Assembly (NCBI GenBank): GCA_033795365.1
Contig: JARYGU010000007.1
Location: 62,001 to 126,000 of the forward strand
Reading direction: 5' to 3'
Source of the DNA: JARYGU01 sp033795365
Lineage (GTDB): Bacteria > Pseudomonadota > Alphaproteobacteria > Rhizobiales > Rhizobiaceae
Length of the DNA: 64,000 nucleotides
Position numbers and translations under genes: made by a program. Shown one piece after another: positions 1-7,319 of the stretch. Below the pieces are notes generated by a model. The model ran no database searches and had not been told where the DNA came from. It saw only the letters and a program-made list of their open reading frames with translations. The stretch's first letter is position 1; every line of letters begins with the position of its first letter.

Positions 1-619
1 CCATCAGGTAGAAGCGGTCGGCGATCCTGCTTGCGAATCGGAAGTTCTGCTCGACAAGCAGAATCGTCATGCCACGCGCCTTGAGCTTGCCGAGGACGTC
101 GCCGATGCGCTGGACGATGACGGGGGCGAGGCCCTCGGTCGGCTCGTCGAGGATCAGCATTTTCACGCCGGTTCGCAGGATGCGGGCGATCGCCAGCATC
201 TGCTGCTCTCCGCCTGAGAGCTTCGTTCCCTGGCTGGTGCGCCGTTCGAGAAGGTTCGGGAAGAGTTCGTAGATCTCCTCGAGGTTCATTCCACCGCCGG
301 TGACGACCGGCGGAAGCATGAGGTTCTCCTCGACGGTGAGCGTCGAGAAGATGCCACGCTCCTCCGGAACGAAACCGATCCCCTTATGGGCGGTCCGGTG
401 CAGCGGCACCTGCATCATGTCGGTTCCGGCGAAATCGATGCGGCCCCTTCGGGCGCGCACGATGCCGACGATGGTTCGCAAGGTCGTGGTCTTGCCGACG
501 CCGTTGCGGCCGAGGATCGTGATGGTCTCGCCTTCGCCGATCGTCATGTCCACGCCATGCAGCACATGGCTCTCGCCATACCAGGCATTGAGGCCGCTGA
601 CCTGAAGCAAGGGTGTCAT
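1..619 (-). CDS. livF: Branched-chain amino acid-type ABC transporter ATP-binding protein, LivF-like (partial, 3' end outside window)
   Basis: Second ATPase of a Liv (HAAT family) importer; it would power uptake of a branched-chain amino acid or similar amide at the inner membrane. The 206 visible codons hold Walker A GRNGVGKTT (about residues 37-45), the signature LSGGEQQMLAIARIL and Walker B LILDEPTEGLAP, the latter typical of LivF. The start ATG lies 1 nt after the stop of the LivG gene, so the two are translationally coupled. The C-terminus runs off the left edge, and the two permeases are presumably further downstream. Substrate is not decidable from the ATPase. Confidence 0.9.
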   Translation of the reverse strand, partial: MTPLLQVSGLNAWYGESHVLHGVDMTIGEGETITILGRNGVGKTTTLRTIVGIVRARRGRIDFAGTDMMQVPLHRTAHKGIGFVPEERGIFSTLTVEENLMLPPVVTGGGMNLEEIYELFPNLLERRTSQGTKLSGGEQQMLAIARILRTGVKMLILDEPTEGLAPVIVQRIGDVLGKLKARGMTILLVEQNFRFASRIADRFYLM

Positions 620-620
620 G

Positions 621-1403
621 TCAGGCATCCTCCGTCCCCATATAGGCGGTGCGCACGCGCGGATCCCGGCTGACGGCGGCATAGTCGCCTTCCGCGAGGA
701 TTTCGCCGCGCTGGAGAACGGTGACGTGCTGGCAGATGTCGGCGACGACGGAGAGATTGTGCTCCACCATCAGCACCGCCCGCTCGCGCGCCACGTCGCG
801 GATGATGGCGGAGACGACGCTGACATCCTCCTGGCCCATGCCCGCCATCGGCTCGTCGAGAAGCAGCACTTTCGGATCGAGCGCAAGGGTGGTCGCGATT
901 TCGAGCACGCGCTTGCGGCCATAGGAGAGGTCGGCCGCCATGTGGTTGCGCTCCCTGATGAGCCCGACGCTTGCAAGAAGCTCTTCGGCGCGCTCGCTCA
1001 GTTGGTTGAGCGCGGAAAGCGGCCGCCAGAACTGCGTCGCGAGATTGTTCGGCCGCTGCAGGGCGACGCGCACATTGTCGAGCACCGAGAGGTGAGGGAA
1101 GACCGCGGAAATCTGGAAGGAGCGCACGAGGCCCATGCGCGCGACGCGGTCGGGCGGAGTCTTCGTGATATCGGTGCCGAGCAGGGTGATCGTGCCTGCG
1201 GTCGGCTGCAGGAATTTGGTCAGGAGATTGAAGACCGTCGTCTTGCCGGCGCCGTTCGGGCCGATCAGCGCATGCACGCTCGCATCGTACACGTCGAGAT
1301 CGACGTCCTTGACCGCAATGAAGCCGCCGAAATCCCGGCGAAGACCGCGGGCGGAAAGCACCACCCGCGGCTCGGTTGCATTCTCGGCTGCGGAAACCGC
1401 CAT
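621..1403 (-). CDS. livG: Branched-chain amino acid-type ABC transporter ATP-binding protein, LivG-like
   Basis: A 260-aa ATPase subunit of the same Liv-type importer. Walker A GPNGAGKTT is near residue 49, the signature LSYGRKRVLEIA is degenerate as in LivG/UrtD proteins, and Walker B is VLLLDEPMAGM. The stretch after Walker B (GMGQEDV...VLMVEHNLSVV) fits the family, and the length is normal. It starts 6 nt after the binding-protein stop and abuts LivF. An N-terminal extension of about 14 residues (AVSAAENATEPRV) precedes the domain. Confidence 0.92.
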   Translation of the reverse strand: MAVSAAENATEPRVVLSARGLRRDFGGFIAVKDVDLDVYDASVHALIGPNGAGKTTVFNLLTKFLQPTAGTITLLGTDITKTPPDRVARMGLVRSFQISAVFPHLSVLDNVRVALQRPNNLATQFWRPLSALNQLSERAEELLASVGLIRERNHMAADLSYGRKRVLEIATTLALDPKVLLLDEPMAGMGQEDVSVVSAIIRDVARERAVLMVEHNLSVVADICQHVTVLQRGEILAEGDYAAVSRDPRVRTAYMGTEDA

Positions 1404-1409
1404 GGGCTC

Positions 1410-2612
1410 TTACTTCACCAGCTCGCAGCCGCTCTTGGCCGGATCGATATAGGCTTCCTTGCCGGGGATCGTCGCCAGCACGTTGAAATAGTCCCACGGC
1501 TCCTTGCTCTCGTCCGGTTTCTTTACCTGCAGAAGATACATGTCGTGGATCATCCTGCCGTTTGCGCCGACGCTGCCGCCGCGTCCGAAGAAGTCGTCGA
1601 CCGGCATCTCGTGCAGCGCCTTGGCGACGGCTTCGGTTTCGTCGGTGCCGGCTTTCTGGATCGCCTTGAGATATTGCGAGACGGCGGAATAGGTGCCGCT
1701 GTGAATCATGTTCGGCATCTTGCCGGTGCGCTCGAAGAAGCGCTTGGCAAATTCGCGGCTCTGGTCGTCGAGGTTCCAGTAATAGCCTTCGGTGAGCGTC
1801 AGGCCCTGCGCGGCATCGAGGCCCAGACCGTGCACCTCGGCGAGCGTGAAGAGCAAGGCTGCGAGATTCTGGCCTCCCGCGGTGATCCCGAATTCCGCGG
1901 CCTGTTTGATCGCGTTGGAGGTGTCGAGGCCGGCATTGGCAAGACCGATGACCTTTGCGCCGGAGGACTGAGCCTGCAGGAGGAAGGAGGAGAAGTCGTT
2001 GCTGGAAAGAGGATGCCGCACCGCGCCGACGATCGTTCCGCCGTTCGCCTTGACGAAATCACCGGTCTGCTGCTCCAGCGAATAGCCGAACGCGTAGTCC
2101 GCCGTCAGGAAGAACCAACTGTCGCCGCCCTGCTTCACGAGAGCGCCGCCGGTGCCGACCGCCAGCGCATGCGTGTCGTAGGCCCAATGGAAACCGTAGG
2201 GTGAGCATTGCTTGCCGGTGAGTTCCGTCGTCGCAGCGCCGGTGACGATGTCGATCTTCTTCTTTTCCTTCGCGATCGCCTGGACGGCAAGCGCAACCGA
2301 CGAGGTCGTCAGCTCCATGATCGCATCGACCTGCTCGGTGTCGTACCACTGGCGGGCGATGTTCGAGGCGATATCGGGTTTGTTCTGGTGGTCGGCATCG
2401 ACGATCTCCACGGGAACGTCGAGGACCTTGCCTCCGAAATCCTCGACCGCCATCTTCGCGGCTTCGACGGAGGATTTTCCGCCGAAATCGGCATAGACGC
2501 CGGATTGGTCGTTCAGAATGCCGATCTTCACCTTGCCGTCGGACGCGTCGGCGAGTGCCGCGGTGCTGCTTGCCAGAAGCGCCGCCATGGAGACGATGAG
2601 TTTCTTCCGCAT
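1410..2612 (-). CDS. ABC transporter substrate-binding protein (Peripla_BP_6, Liv/amide type)
   Basis: Periplasmic receptor of the Liv-type importer, 400 aa. A Sec signal peptide is visible (MRKKLIVSMAALLASSTAALA), then the family start VKIGILNDQSGVYADFGG. The C-terminal part (GRGGSVGANGRMIHDMYLLQVKKPDES) is typical of the subgroup often annotated as amide/urea/branched-chain amino acid binding. First gene of the operon, read away from the LysR gene at 2778. Upstream lies a TGTTCA-type inverted repeat that may control both directions. The ligand is unknown. Confidence 0.9.
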   Translation of the reverse strand: MRKKLIVSMAALLASSTAALADASDGKVKIGILNDQSGVYADFGGKSSVEAAKMAVEDFGGKVLDVPVEIVDADHQNKPDIASNIARQWYDTEQVDAIMELTTSSVALAVQAIAKEKKKIDIVTGAATTELTGKQCSPYGFHWAYDTHALAVGTGGALVKQGGDSWFFLTADYAFGYSLEQQTGDFVKANGGTIVGAVRHPLSSNDFSSFLLQAQSSGAKVIGLANAGLDTSNAIKQAAEFGITAGGQNLAALLFTLAEVHGLGLDAAQGLTLTEGYYWNLDDQSREFAKRFFERTGKMPNMIHSGTYSAVSQYLKAIQKAGTDETEAVAKALHEMPVDDFFGRGGSVGANGRMIHDMYLLQVKKPDESKEPWDYFNVLATIPGKEAYIDPAKSGCELVK

Positions 2613-2641
2613 GTCTTCTCCTCCCAGAGATCAAGATGCCT

Positions 2642-2770
2642 TCTGTTCAAAAATGGCAGGCCACTCTCCTCAAAGTGGCGTTCCGATTCCTAGGTTCCCG
2701 GAATTTTGCCGTTGACACAAGAGGCGCAGCGTCACTAATTGCGAACAGTGTCTGTTCATTTTTGAACAGA
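2642..2770. promoter_or_regulatory. Divergent promoter/operator between the Liv-type operon and the LysR gene
   Basis: A perfect inverted repeat TCTGTTCA-N4-TGAACAGA occupies 2751-2770, ending 7 nt before the LysR start. Further half-sites are TCTGTTCA at 2642-2649 and GAACAG at 2743-2748. A plausible sigma70 promoter for the LysR gene is TTGACA at 2712-2717 with TAATTG at 2736-2741 (18-nt spacer). The palindrome covers the probable transcript leader, which suits autoregulation. Which protein binds is inferred from position only. Confidence 0.55.
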
Positions 2771-2777
2771 GGGACGG

Positions 2778-3695
2778 ATGACGGGCGCACAATTCACCTG
2801 GGACGATCTCCAGTTCTTTCTGGCCGTGGCGCGCACGGGACAATTGTCGACGGCTGCGCGGCAGCTTAGATCCAGCCATGCCACCGTCTCACGCCGCATC
2901 GACCGGCTGGAATTCGCGTTGAAGGTCAAGCTGTTCGAGCGCAATGCGCGCGGCTACGTTCTGACGGCGATGGGGCAGCGTTTCATCGAGACGGCGGAGC
3001 GCATCGAAGGCGAGACGGAGCGGCTGCGCTCCGATATTGCAGGCGGCGCGGCGTTGCAGCGGGGTGTCGTCCGCTTGAGCGCGCCGGAGGGTTTTTCCAA
3101 CTTCTTCTTCGTCGAGCGGCTACCCAAGTTCGATCTCGCGCATCCCAACATCTCGCTCGAATTGGTGACCATCCAGCAGATCATGTCGCTGTCGCGCAGG
3201 GAGGCCGACCTGACCGTCACGCTCGATCCACCGAAGGCGGGTCCCTATTTCTGCGAAAAGATCACCGATTACAGCCTGCATGTCTATGGCGCCAAATCCT
3301 ATCTTGGCAGGCATGATGCGATCAGATGCCGCGACGACCTGCTGCACCATCCCTTCATCGGCTATATCGAGGACATGATCTTCGCGCCGGGACTCGACTA
3401 TCTCGGCGACGTGCATCCGCGCATCAAGCCGCAGTTCCAGAGTTCGAGCATCGTTGCGCAACTGACCGCCACACGCGACGGTTTCGGCCTTTGCGTGTTG
3501 CCGCATTTCATCGCTGCGCGCTATCCGGACTTGCAGATCGTGCTCAGCGAGGAGGTCTATCTCAGGCGCAGCTACTGGCTGCTCTGCCACCGCGACCGGC
3601 GCGACATACCCCGGCTGCGCGGCGTCATGCACTTCATCCTCACCTCCGTGCGCGCAAGTCCGGGCATGTTCATCCGCAATGCCGGCCGGCCATAG
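2778..3695 (+). CDS. LysR-family transcriptional regulator
   Basis: A 305-aa protein with an N-terminal winged helix-turn-helix (about residues 5-65; DLQFFLAVARTGQLSTAARQ) and a LysR substrate-binding domain from about residue 90. The region around residue 143 (QQIMSLSRREADLTVTLDPP) is typical of the subgroup that reads short organic acids or amino acids, though the effector is unknown. Start chosen at the ATG preceded by AGAGGGACGG. Divergent from the Liv-type binding protein at 2612 and separated from it by a strong palindrome, so it may control that operon or itself. Confidence 0.88.
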   Translation: MTGAQFTWDDLQFFLAVARTGQLSTAARQLRSSHATVSRRIDRLEFALKVKLFERNARGYVLTAMGQRFIETAERIEGETERLRSDIAGGAALQRGVVRLSAPEGFSNFFFVERLPKFDLAHPNISLELVTIQQIMSLSRREADLTVTLDPPKAGPYFCEKITDYSLHVYGAKSYLGRHDAIRCRDDLLHHPFIGYIEDMIFAPGLDYLGDVHPRIKPQFQSSSIVAQLTATRDGFGLCVLPHFIAARYPDLQIVLSEEVYLRRSYWLLCHRDRRDIPRLRGVMHFILTSVRASPGMFIRNAGRP

Positions 3696-3724
3696 GAGAC
3701 CGACCTCACGAAGCGCCCCGCAGA

Positions 3725-3749
3725 GGAACAATATGCCGTTCCTCCTGTT
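3725..3749 (+). promoter_or_regulatory. EcfG/RpoE2-type general stress promoter of the PEBP gene
   Basis: GGAAC (3725-3729), 16-nt spacer, TGTT (3746-3749). This matches the alphaproteobacterial EcfG consensus GGAAC-N16/17-cGTT except at the least conserved base. The transcript would start near 3756, about 35 nt before the PEBP start, with a good ribosome site (aggaggaaacc) in between. The same element with the same spacer occurs in front of several other small genes in this window. Confidence 0.65.
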
Positions 3750-3790
3750 GACCCTAGCGTGAACACGCATGCGACGAACAGGAGGAAACC

Positions 3791-4252
3791 ATGGCGTTGA
3801 CCTTGATAAGCCCCACCTTTGCAGAGGATCAGCCTATACCGGAAAAACATGCGCGAAACGGCGAAAACCTGTTCCCGCCGCTCAAGTGGAGCGGGGTGCC
3901 GGAAGGTACCAGGAGTTTCGCTCTCGTGGTCGAGGATCCTGATGCGCCGCGCGGGACCTTCCGGCATTGCGGCATTTCGAATATTCCCGCCGACTGGCAG
4001 GAACTGCCCGAAAGCGCCGATACGGCGCCCGGCAAAGCGCCGCGCTTCTACAAGAACGATTTCGGCAATGCGCGTTACGACGGACCCCAGCCGCCGCGGG
4101 GAGACGGTGCGCATCACTATGTCTTCCGCCTCGCCGCGCTCGACGTGCCGAGCCTAACGGTGCCGGACGCCGCCGGCGTGGAGACGATGTGGAACGAAGC
4201 CCGCAAGCACGTTCTGACCGAGGCGACGCTCACCGGCACTTACCGGCTCTGA
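3791..4252 (+). CDS. YbhB/YbcL family Raf-kinase-inhibitor-like (PEBP) protein
   Basis: A 153-aa phosphatidylethanolamine-binding-family protein, full length for bacterial members and without signal peptide, so cytoplasmic. Ligand-pocket motifs are present: NGENLFPPLKWSG (about 27-39), VVEDPDAP (about 52-59) and GTFRHCGISNIPADW (about 61-75). The HC where many relatives have HW is a minor change. The biochemical role of bacterial PEBPs is poorly known. Preceded by an EcfG-type promoter and a strong AGGAGG ribosome site, which suggests induction in general stress. Followed by another stress-type transcription unit. Confidence 0.9.
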   Translation: MALTLISPTFAEDQPIPEKHARNGENLFPPLKWSGVPEGTRSFALVVEDPDAPRGTFRHCGISNIPADWQELPESADTAPGKAPRFYKNDFGNARYDGPQPPRGDGAHHYVFRLAALDVPSLTVPDAAGVETMWNEARKHVLTEATLTGTYRL

Positions 4253-4262
4253 CGGCGGCGTC

Positions 4263-4287
4263 GGAACTTTAGCAATGGGATGGAGTT
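4263..4287 (+). promoter_or_regulatory. EcfG/RpoE2-type promoter of the 65-aa/DUF3008 unit
   Basis: GGAAC (4263-4267), 16-nt spacer, AGTT (4284-4287). The predicted transcript start near 4294 excludes the upstream ATG at 4275 as a start for the first small gene and favours ATG 4311. It lies only 10 bp after the PEBP stop, so PEBP and this unit would be separately started members of the same stress regulon. Confidence 0.6.
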
Positions 4288-4310
4288 TCGAAACCAGATG
4301 CCATTCGAGA

Positions 4311-4508
4311 ATGGAGAATGTTGCATTGGACAAGGGCGACCAATCCCGAAAACAGCGGCAGGGCAAGGCCAAAGGAAAAAGCGATCCCGCGGATATGCCG
4401 GCCGAGGGCCCGCATGCGCGCGACGACCTTACCGACCGGGAAAAGACCCCGGGAACCGGCTCTCTGCCCGATCGGAACAGCCAATCTACCGACGCGGGAC
4501 CCGACTGA
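4311..4508 (+). CDS. Small hydrophilic protein of unknown function (65 aa)
   Basis: A very charged, proline/glycine-rich 65-aa reading frame (…AEGPHARDDLTDREKTPGTG…) with no hydrophobic segment, probably disordered. I do not recognise a domain. Start at ATG 4311 is chosen because the EcfG-type promoter at 4263-4287 would start transcription after the in-frame ATG at 4275. It is followed 55 nt later by the DUF3008 gene, probably on the same transcript. Composition and setting suggest a stress-accumulated small protein; coding status is likely but not certain. Confidence 0.5.
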   Translation: MENVALDKGDQSRKQRQGKAKGKSDPADMPAEGPHARDDLTDREKTPGTGSLPDRNSQSTDAGPD

Positions 4509-4563
4509 AGCGCAGCGCGCGAACGTGAAAGGGTTTCATTGCAACGGAAAGAGGAGAAACCTG

Positions 4564-4752
4564 ATGCCTGCAAAATCCAAATCCCAACAGAAGGCGGCCG
4601 GCGCTGCCCTTGCCGCGAAGCGCGGTGAAAAGAAGAAGAGCGAGCTCAAGGGTGCATCCAAGGGGATGGTCGAATCCATGAGCGAAAAGGAGCTGCACGA
4701 CATGGCTTCCACCAAGCGGAAGGGGAAGCCGGAGCACGCTTCCGGTTCCTGA
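4564..4752 (+). CDS. DUF3008 family small basic protein
   Basis: A 62-aa lysine/serine-rich protein beginning MPAKSKSQQKAAGAALAAKR and ending in TKRKGKPEHASGS, the full-length DUF3008 pattern; the core SMSEKELHDMASTKRKGKP is highly characteristic. Function unknown; probably cytosolic and partly disordered. The ribosome site gaaagaggagaaacctg is very strong. It lies downstream of the 65-aa gene and the same EcfG-type promoter, which points to abundance in stress or stationary phase. Confidence 0.85.
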   Translation: MPAKSKSQQKAAGAALAAKRGEKKKSELKGASKGMVESMSEKELHDMASTKRKGKPEHASGS

Positions 4753-4779
4753 TGCCGGACCGTTTTTCCGCGGCAGTTG

Positions 4780-4804
4780 GCGGGCGGCGGGAACCGCCCG
4801 CTTC
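4780..4804 (+). terminator. Hairpin after the DUF3008 gene, possible terminator
   Basis: Stem GCGGGCGG (4780-4787) and CCGCCCGC (4794-4801) with a 6-nt loop. Only a short TT follows, so it would be a weak intrinsic terminator. Its place between convergent genes fits. Confidence 0.45.
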
Positions 4805-4881
4805 CGTATGCTTACGCGTGGGAACTTAAAGGACCGGCTTCTCGCGCCTTCTGGGGTCCTCGAAGCCTTGCCCGATGCCTC

Positions 4882-5142
4882 TTAGCGTTCGACGAATTTG
4901 TTGAACCGGCTCTTGCCACCGTCCTGCGTTTCGTCCTGGTAGAGAAAAGCCAGCTTGTTCTGGTCGAAGATGCCGAAGAACTCTTCCCAGCTTACCTGTT
5001 CGAACTCCTCTTCCGGCTCGCCGAAGTCGATCCTGAGGACGCCGCCTTTTCCCTTCGTGCGGATCACGGCCGGATGTCCGTCTCTCGCCTCCGCCCATTT
5101 GCGGATTTCGTCATGATTGGTGGTCGTCTTCGAACTGCTCAT
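4882..5142 (-). CDS. Conserved small protein of unknown function (86 aa)
   Basis: An 86-aa acidic soluble protein with the recognisable pattern HDEIRKWAEARDGHPAVIR … LRIDFGEPEEEFEQVSWEEFF … FLYQDETQDGGKSRFNKFV. Relatives are widespread in Rhizobiaceae; I recall some being labelled 1,4-alpha-glucan branching enzyme, which the length rules out. No catalytic motif is evident. The ribosome site AAGGAGACCGAA precedes the ATG. An EcfG-type promoter sits 33-57 nt upstream, so it is probably a general-stress gene. Confidence 0.8.
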   Translation of the reverse strand: MSSSKTTTNHDEIRKWAEARDGHPAVIRTKGKGGVLRIDFGEPEEEFEQVSWEEFFGIFDQNKLAFLYQDETQDGGKSRFNKFVER

Positions 5143-5174
5143 TTCGGTCTCCTTGCTTGAACTTCGCAGGGAAT

Positions 5175-5199
5175 AACCGATGGCCGGAAGGCAAGTTCC
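5175..5199 (-). promoter_or_regulatory. EcfG/RpoE2-type promoter of the 86-aa gene
   Basis: On the minus strand GGAAC (5199-5195), 16-nt spacer, GGTT (5178-5175). The transcript would start near 5168, giving a 26-nt leader containing the AAGGAG ribosome site of the gene starting at 5142. Confidence 0.6.
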
Positions 5200-5249
5200 C
5201 GATCACGGGGGCGTCTATGCGAGGCAAGCCTGCCGAGTGAGATGCCGTA

Positions 5250-5459
5250 TCAATGCAATCGGCGGCCGCGCGGCGAGGACAGCGAGACGATGTGGTTCTC
5301 GGCGATGATGGCCAGAGCGGTCGCCACTTCGCCTTCCCGCCAGCCTGCGGCGACAGCCCGGGAAACTAGCTCATGAAATGCGATCGCCAACGCGCCCTCG
5401 CATTCCTGCAGGCGATCGGGGTCCGTTATCTCGGCCTTGGGCGATTGGATGTCCGTCAT
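5250..5459 (-). CDS. Small conserved hypothetical protein (69 aa)
   Basis: A 69-aa mostly helical protein (ECEGALAIAFHELVSRAVAAGWREGEVATALAIIAENHIVSL, positions about 19-59). The pattern of a long amphipathic helix followed by GW…EVA.AL resembles other small rhizobial proteins of unknown function; I cannot name a family. No EcfG-type promoter is visible upstream, unlike its neighbour. Downstream of it is the stress gene at 4882-5142. Confidence 0.6.
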   Translation of the reverse strand: MTDIQSPKAEITDPDRLQECEGALAIAFHELVSRAVAAGWREGEVATALAIIAENHIVSLSSPRGRRLH

Positions 5460-5593
5460 GGCGGCAAATTGCCGATACTTGCGGAATTCGCAAGCAAATC
5501 CGTACGAAATGGTTAGGTGTTAAGGTTTACGGCCGCGCCAGTCATAGCGCGCGAAGAGGGAGCCGTTTCCGGCTCCCCGTTGCTTGCCTGTCC

Positions 5594-6433
5594 TCAGGCT
5601 GCCGCTACCGTCTGGCGCTGGGTGCCGAGGCCTTCGATGCTGACTTCCATCGTGTCGCCGGGCTTCAGATAGCGCGGCGGCTTCATGCCCATTCCGACGC
5701 CGGGCGGGGTGCCGGTGGTGATGACGTCGCCGGGTTCGAGGATCATGAACTGCGAAATGTAATGCACGAGGAAGGGGACGTTGAAGACCATCGTCCTGGT
5801 GGAGCCGTTCTGCACCTGCTCGCCGTTCACGCTGAGCGTCATGGCGAGATCGCCGGTGTCGACCTCGTCCTTCGTTACCAGCCAGGGTCCGATCGGACCG
5901 AAGGTCGGGCATCCCTTGCCCTTCATCCATGTGCCGCCGCGCTCGAGCTGATAGGCGCGCTCGGAAATATCGTTGCAGACGCAGTAGCCGGCGACATGGT
6001 CGAGTGCCTCGGCCTCGGAGACATAGGATGCGCGCTTGCCGATCACCACGGCGAGCTCGACTTCCCAATCGGTCTTTTCCGAGCCGCGCGGAATGAGAAT
6101 GGTGTCGTCGGGGCCGACGATGCAGGAGGGCGCCTTGTTGAAAAGGACCGGTTCGGCCGGCACGGCCATGCCGCTCTCGGCTGCGTGGTCGGCATAGTTG
6201 AGGCCGACCGCGATGAAGTTGCCGACTTTGGCGACGCAGGCCCCGAGACGCGTGCCCTCTGGCGCCAGCGGCAGCGAGGAGGCGTCGAGCCCGCGTAGCT
6301 TTGCGATCGTCTCTTCGCCGAGATGGGCGCCGTCGAAATCCGGAACGATGCCGGAAAGGTCGCGGATCTTGCCGGCCGGGTCGACGAGGCCGGGCTTCTC
6401 GGCGCCGGGATTACCGAAACGAACGAGCTTCAT
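5594..6433 (-). CDS. Fumarylacetoacetate hydrolase (FAH) family protein
   Basis: A 279-aa enzyme of the FAH fold, which cleaves or isomerises carbon-carbon bonds of dioxo acids using a divalent metal. Visible active-site segments are NYADHAAESGM (about 76-86), DWEVELAVVIGKRA (about 124-137, metal-binding acidic residues), a GPWLVTKDEV loop and ITTGTPPGVGMG near the C-terminus. Substrate is not clear: ureidoglycolate lyase, 2-hydroxyhepta-2,4-diene-1,7-dioate isomerase and acylpyruvase labels are all used for this group. Start chosen at ATG 6433, preceded by AGGAGG; a longer in-frame extension is unlikely. Divergent from a GntR/FCD regulator, its probable controller. Confidence 0.9.
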   Translation of the reverse strand: MKLVRFGNPGAEKPGLVDPAGKIRDLSGIVPDFDGAHLGEETIAKLRGLDASSLPLAPEGTRLGACVAKVGNFIAVGLNYADHAAESGMAVPAEPVLFNKAPSCIVGPDDTILIPRGSEKTDWEVELAVVIGKRASYVSEAEALDHVAGYCVCNDISERAYQLERGGTWMKGKGCPTFGPIGPWLVTKDEVDTGDLAMTLSVNGEQVQNGSTRTMVFNVPFLVHYISQFMILEPGDVITTGTPPGVGMGMKPPRYLKPGDTMEVSIEGLGTQRQTVAAA

Positions 6434-6519
6434 GAAAGTCCTCCTTCTGGAAAATGCAGACGGGCTGCGCAACGAATTCGATTGCGAACCACCTTTCATG
6501 AGTTCTACATGGAGTCAAC

Positions 6520-6533
6520 GATTTTCGAAAATC
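6520..6533. promoter_or_regulatory. Palindromic operator candidate between FAH gene and GntR regulator
   Basis: GATTTTCGAAAATC is a perfect 14-bp palindrome in the 131-bp divergent region, 32 nt before the GntR ATG. AT-rich sequence (ctttataaaatag) follows it. A GntR/FCD dimer site shared by both genes is inferred. Confidence 0.4.
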
Positions 6534-6564
6534 CAATGCACTTTATAAAATAGTGGTCGGGAAG

Positions 6565-7245
6565 ATGGCGAAAGCGAAGCAGAGTGAGAGCCGGACACTG
6601 GCCGCCGATGCCTATCGGCTCATCCAGGAGGGCATCCGGTCGGGACGTTTCAAGCCGGGAGACAGGCTCCGCTTCGCCGATCTCCAGCAGCTTTGCGACA
6701 TGAGCGTCACGCCGGTGCGCGAGGCGCTGGCGCGATTGACGGCGGAAGGGTTCACCACGCTGGACGATCATCGCGGCTATAGCGTTGCCGGGCTTTCGCT
6801 GGCCGAACTGCGCGACATTACGGCGAACCGGCAGCTTTGTGAGGGCGAGGCGCTGCGGCTCTCGATTCTGAACGGCGATGCGGAGTGGGAGGCACGTGTG
6901 GTGGCGGCGCATCACCTGATGTCGCGTATCCCGCAGGGGCGGGAGGATATTCCCTCGGCGATGCGCGAGGATTGGGAAGAGCGGCACGCTGCGTTTCACA
7001 CTGCGCTGATTTCGGCTTGCGGCTCACCGATCCTTCTGGAAATCTGCGCCAAGCTCTTCAGCCGCGCCGACCGGTATCGCCGCGTGTCGGTGAGCATCGC
7101 AGGGGCGAGCAGGGATGTCGCGGCAGAACATCGTGCCATCCTGGAGCGGACATTGGACAGGGATGCGGCCGGCGCAGTGCACGCGCTTCGCGGGCACTAT
7201 CAGCGAACGGCCGATGCGCTCGAGGCTTTCTTCGAGGTTACCTGA
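6565..7245 (+). CDS. GntR-family transcriptional regulator, FCD (FadR) subfamily
   Basis: A 226-aa regulator with an N-terminal GntR winged helix (about residues 10-75; AYRLIQEGIRSGRFKPGDRL, DMSVTPVREALARLTAEGF) and a C-terminal all-helical FCD domain from about residue 85 (ITANRQLCEGEALRLSI, RHAAFHTALISACGS). FCD members usually sense organic acids through a metal-bound pocket. ATG 6565 is chosen over the GTG at 6553; neither has a strong ribosome site. Divergent from the FAH-family gene, so a local catabolic repressor is likely. Confidence 0.87.
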   Translation: MAKAKQSESRTLAADAYRLIQEGIRSGRFKPGDRLRFADLQQLCDMSVTPVREALARLTAEGFTTLDDHRGYSVAGLSLAELRDITANRQLCEGEALRLSILNGDAEWEARVVAAHHLMSRIPQGREDIPSAMREDWEERHAAFHTALISACGSPILLEICAKLFSRADRYRRVSVSIAGASRDVAAEHRAILERTLDRDAAGAVHALRGHYQRTADALEAFFEVT

Positions 7246-7266
7246 AGGTCGCTACGCCGCTTTAAA

Positions 7267-7302
7267 AGAAAAGAGAGGCACGCGCAGGAGCGTGCCTCTC
7301 TT
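7267..7302 (-). terminator. Intrinsic terminator of the outer-membrane efflux gene
   Basis: A perfect 13-bp stem AAGAGAGGCACGC (7271-7283) / GCGTGCCTCTCTT (7290-7302) with a 6-nt loop. On the minus strand it is followed by TTTCTTTTAAA. It sits between the convergent GntR gene (7245) and the efflux gene (7320) and may serve both. Confidence 0.8.
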
Positions 7303-7319
7303 GGATGTCATTGCGATGG

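Noticed and set aside
4275..4310. Upstream ATG at 4275 as start for the 65-aa gene
   Set aside because: It would lie inside the EcfG-type promoter (4263-4287) and before the expected transcript start, so it could not be translated from that message.
4882..5142. Label of 1,4-alpha-glucan branching enzyme for the 86-aa protein
   Set aside because: Branching enzymes have several hundred residues and a TIM barrel; nothing of the kind fits in 86 residues.
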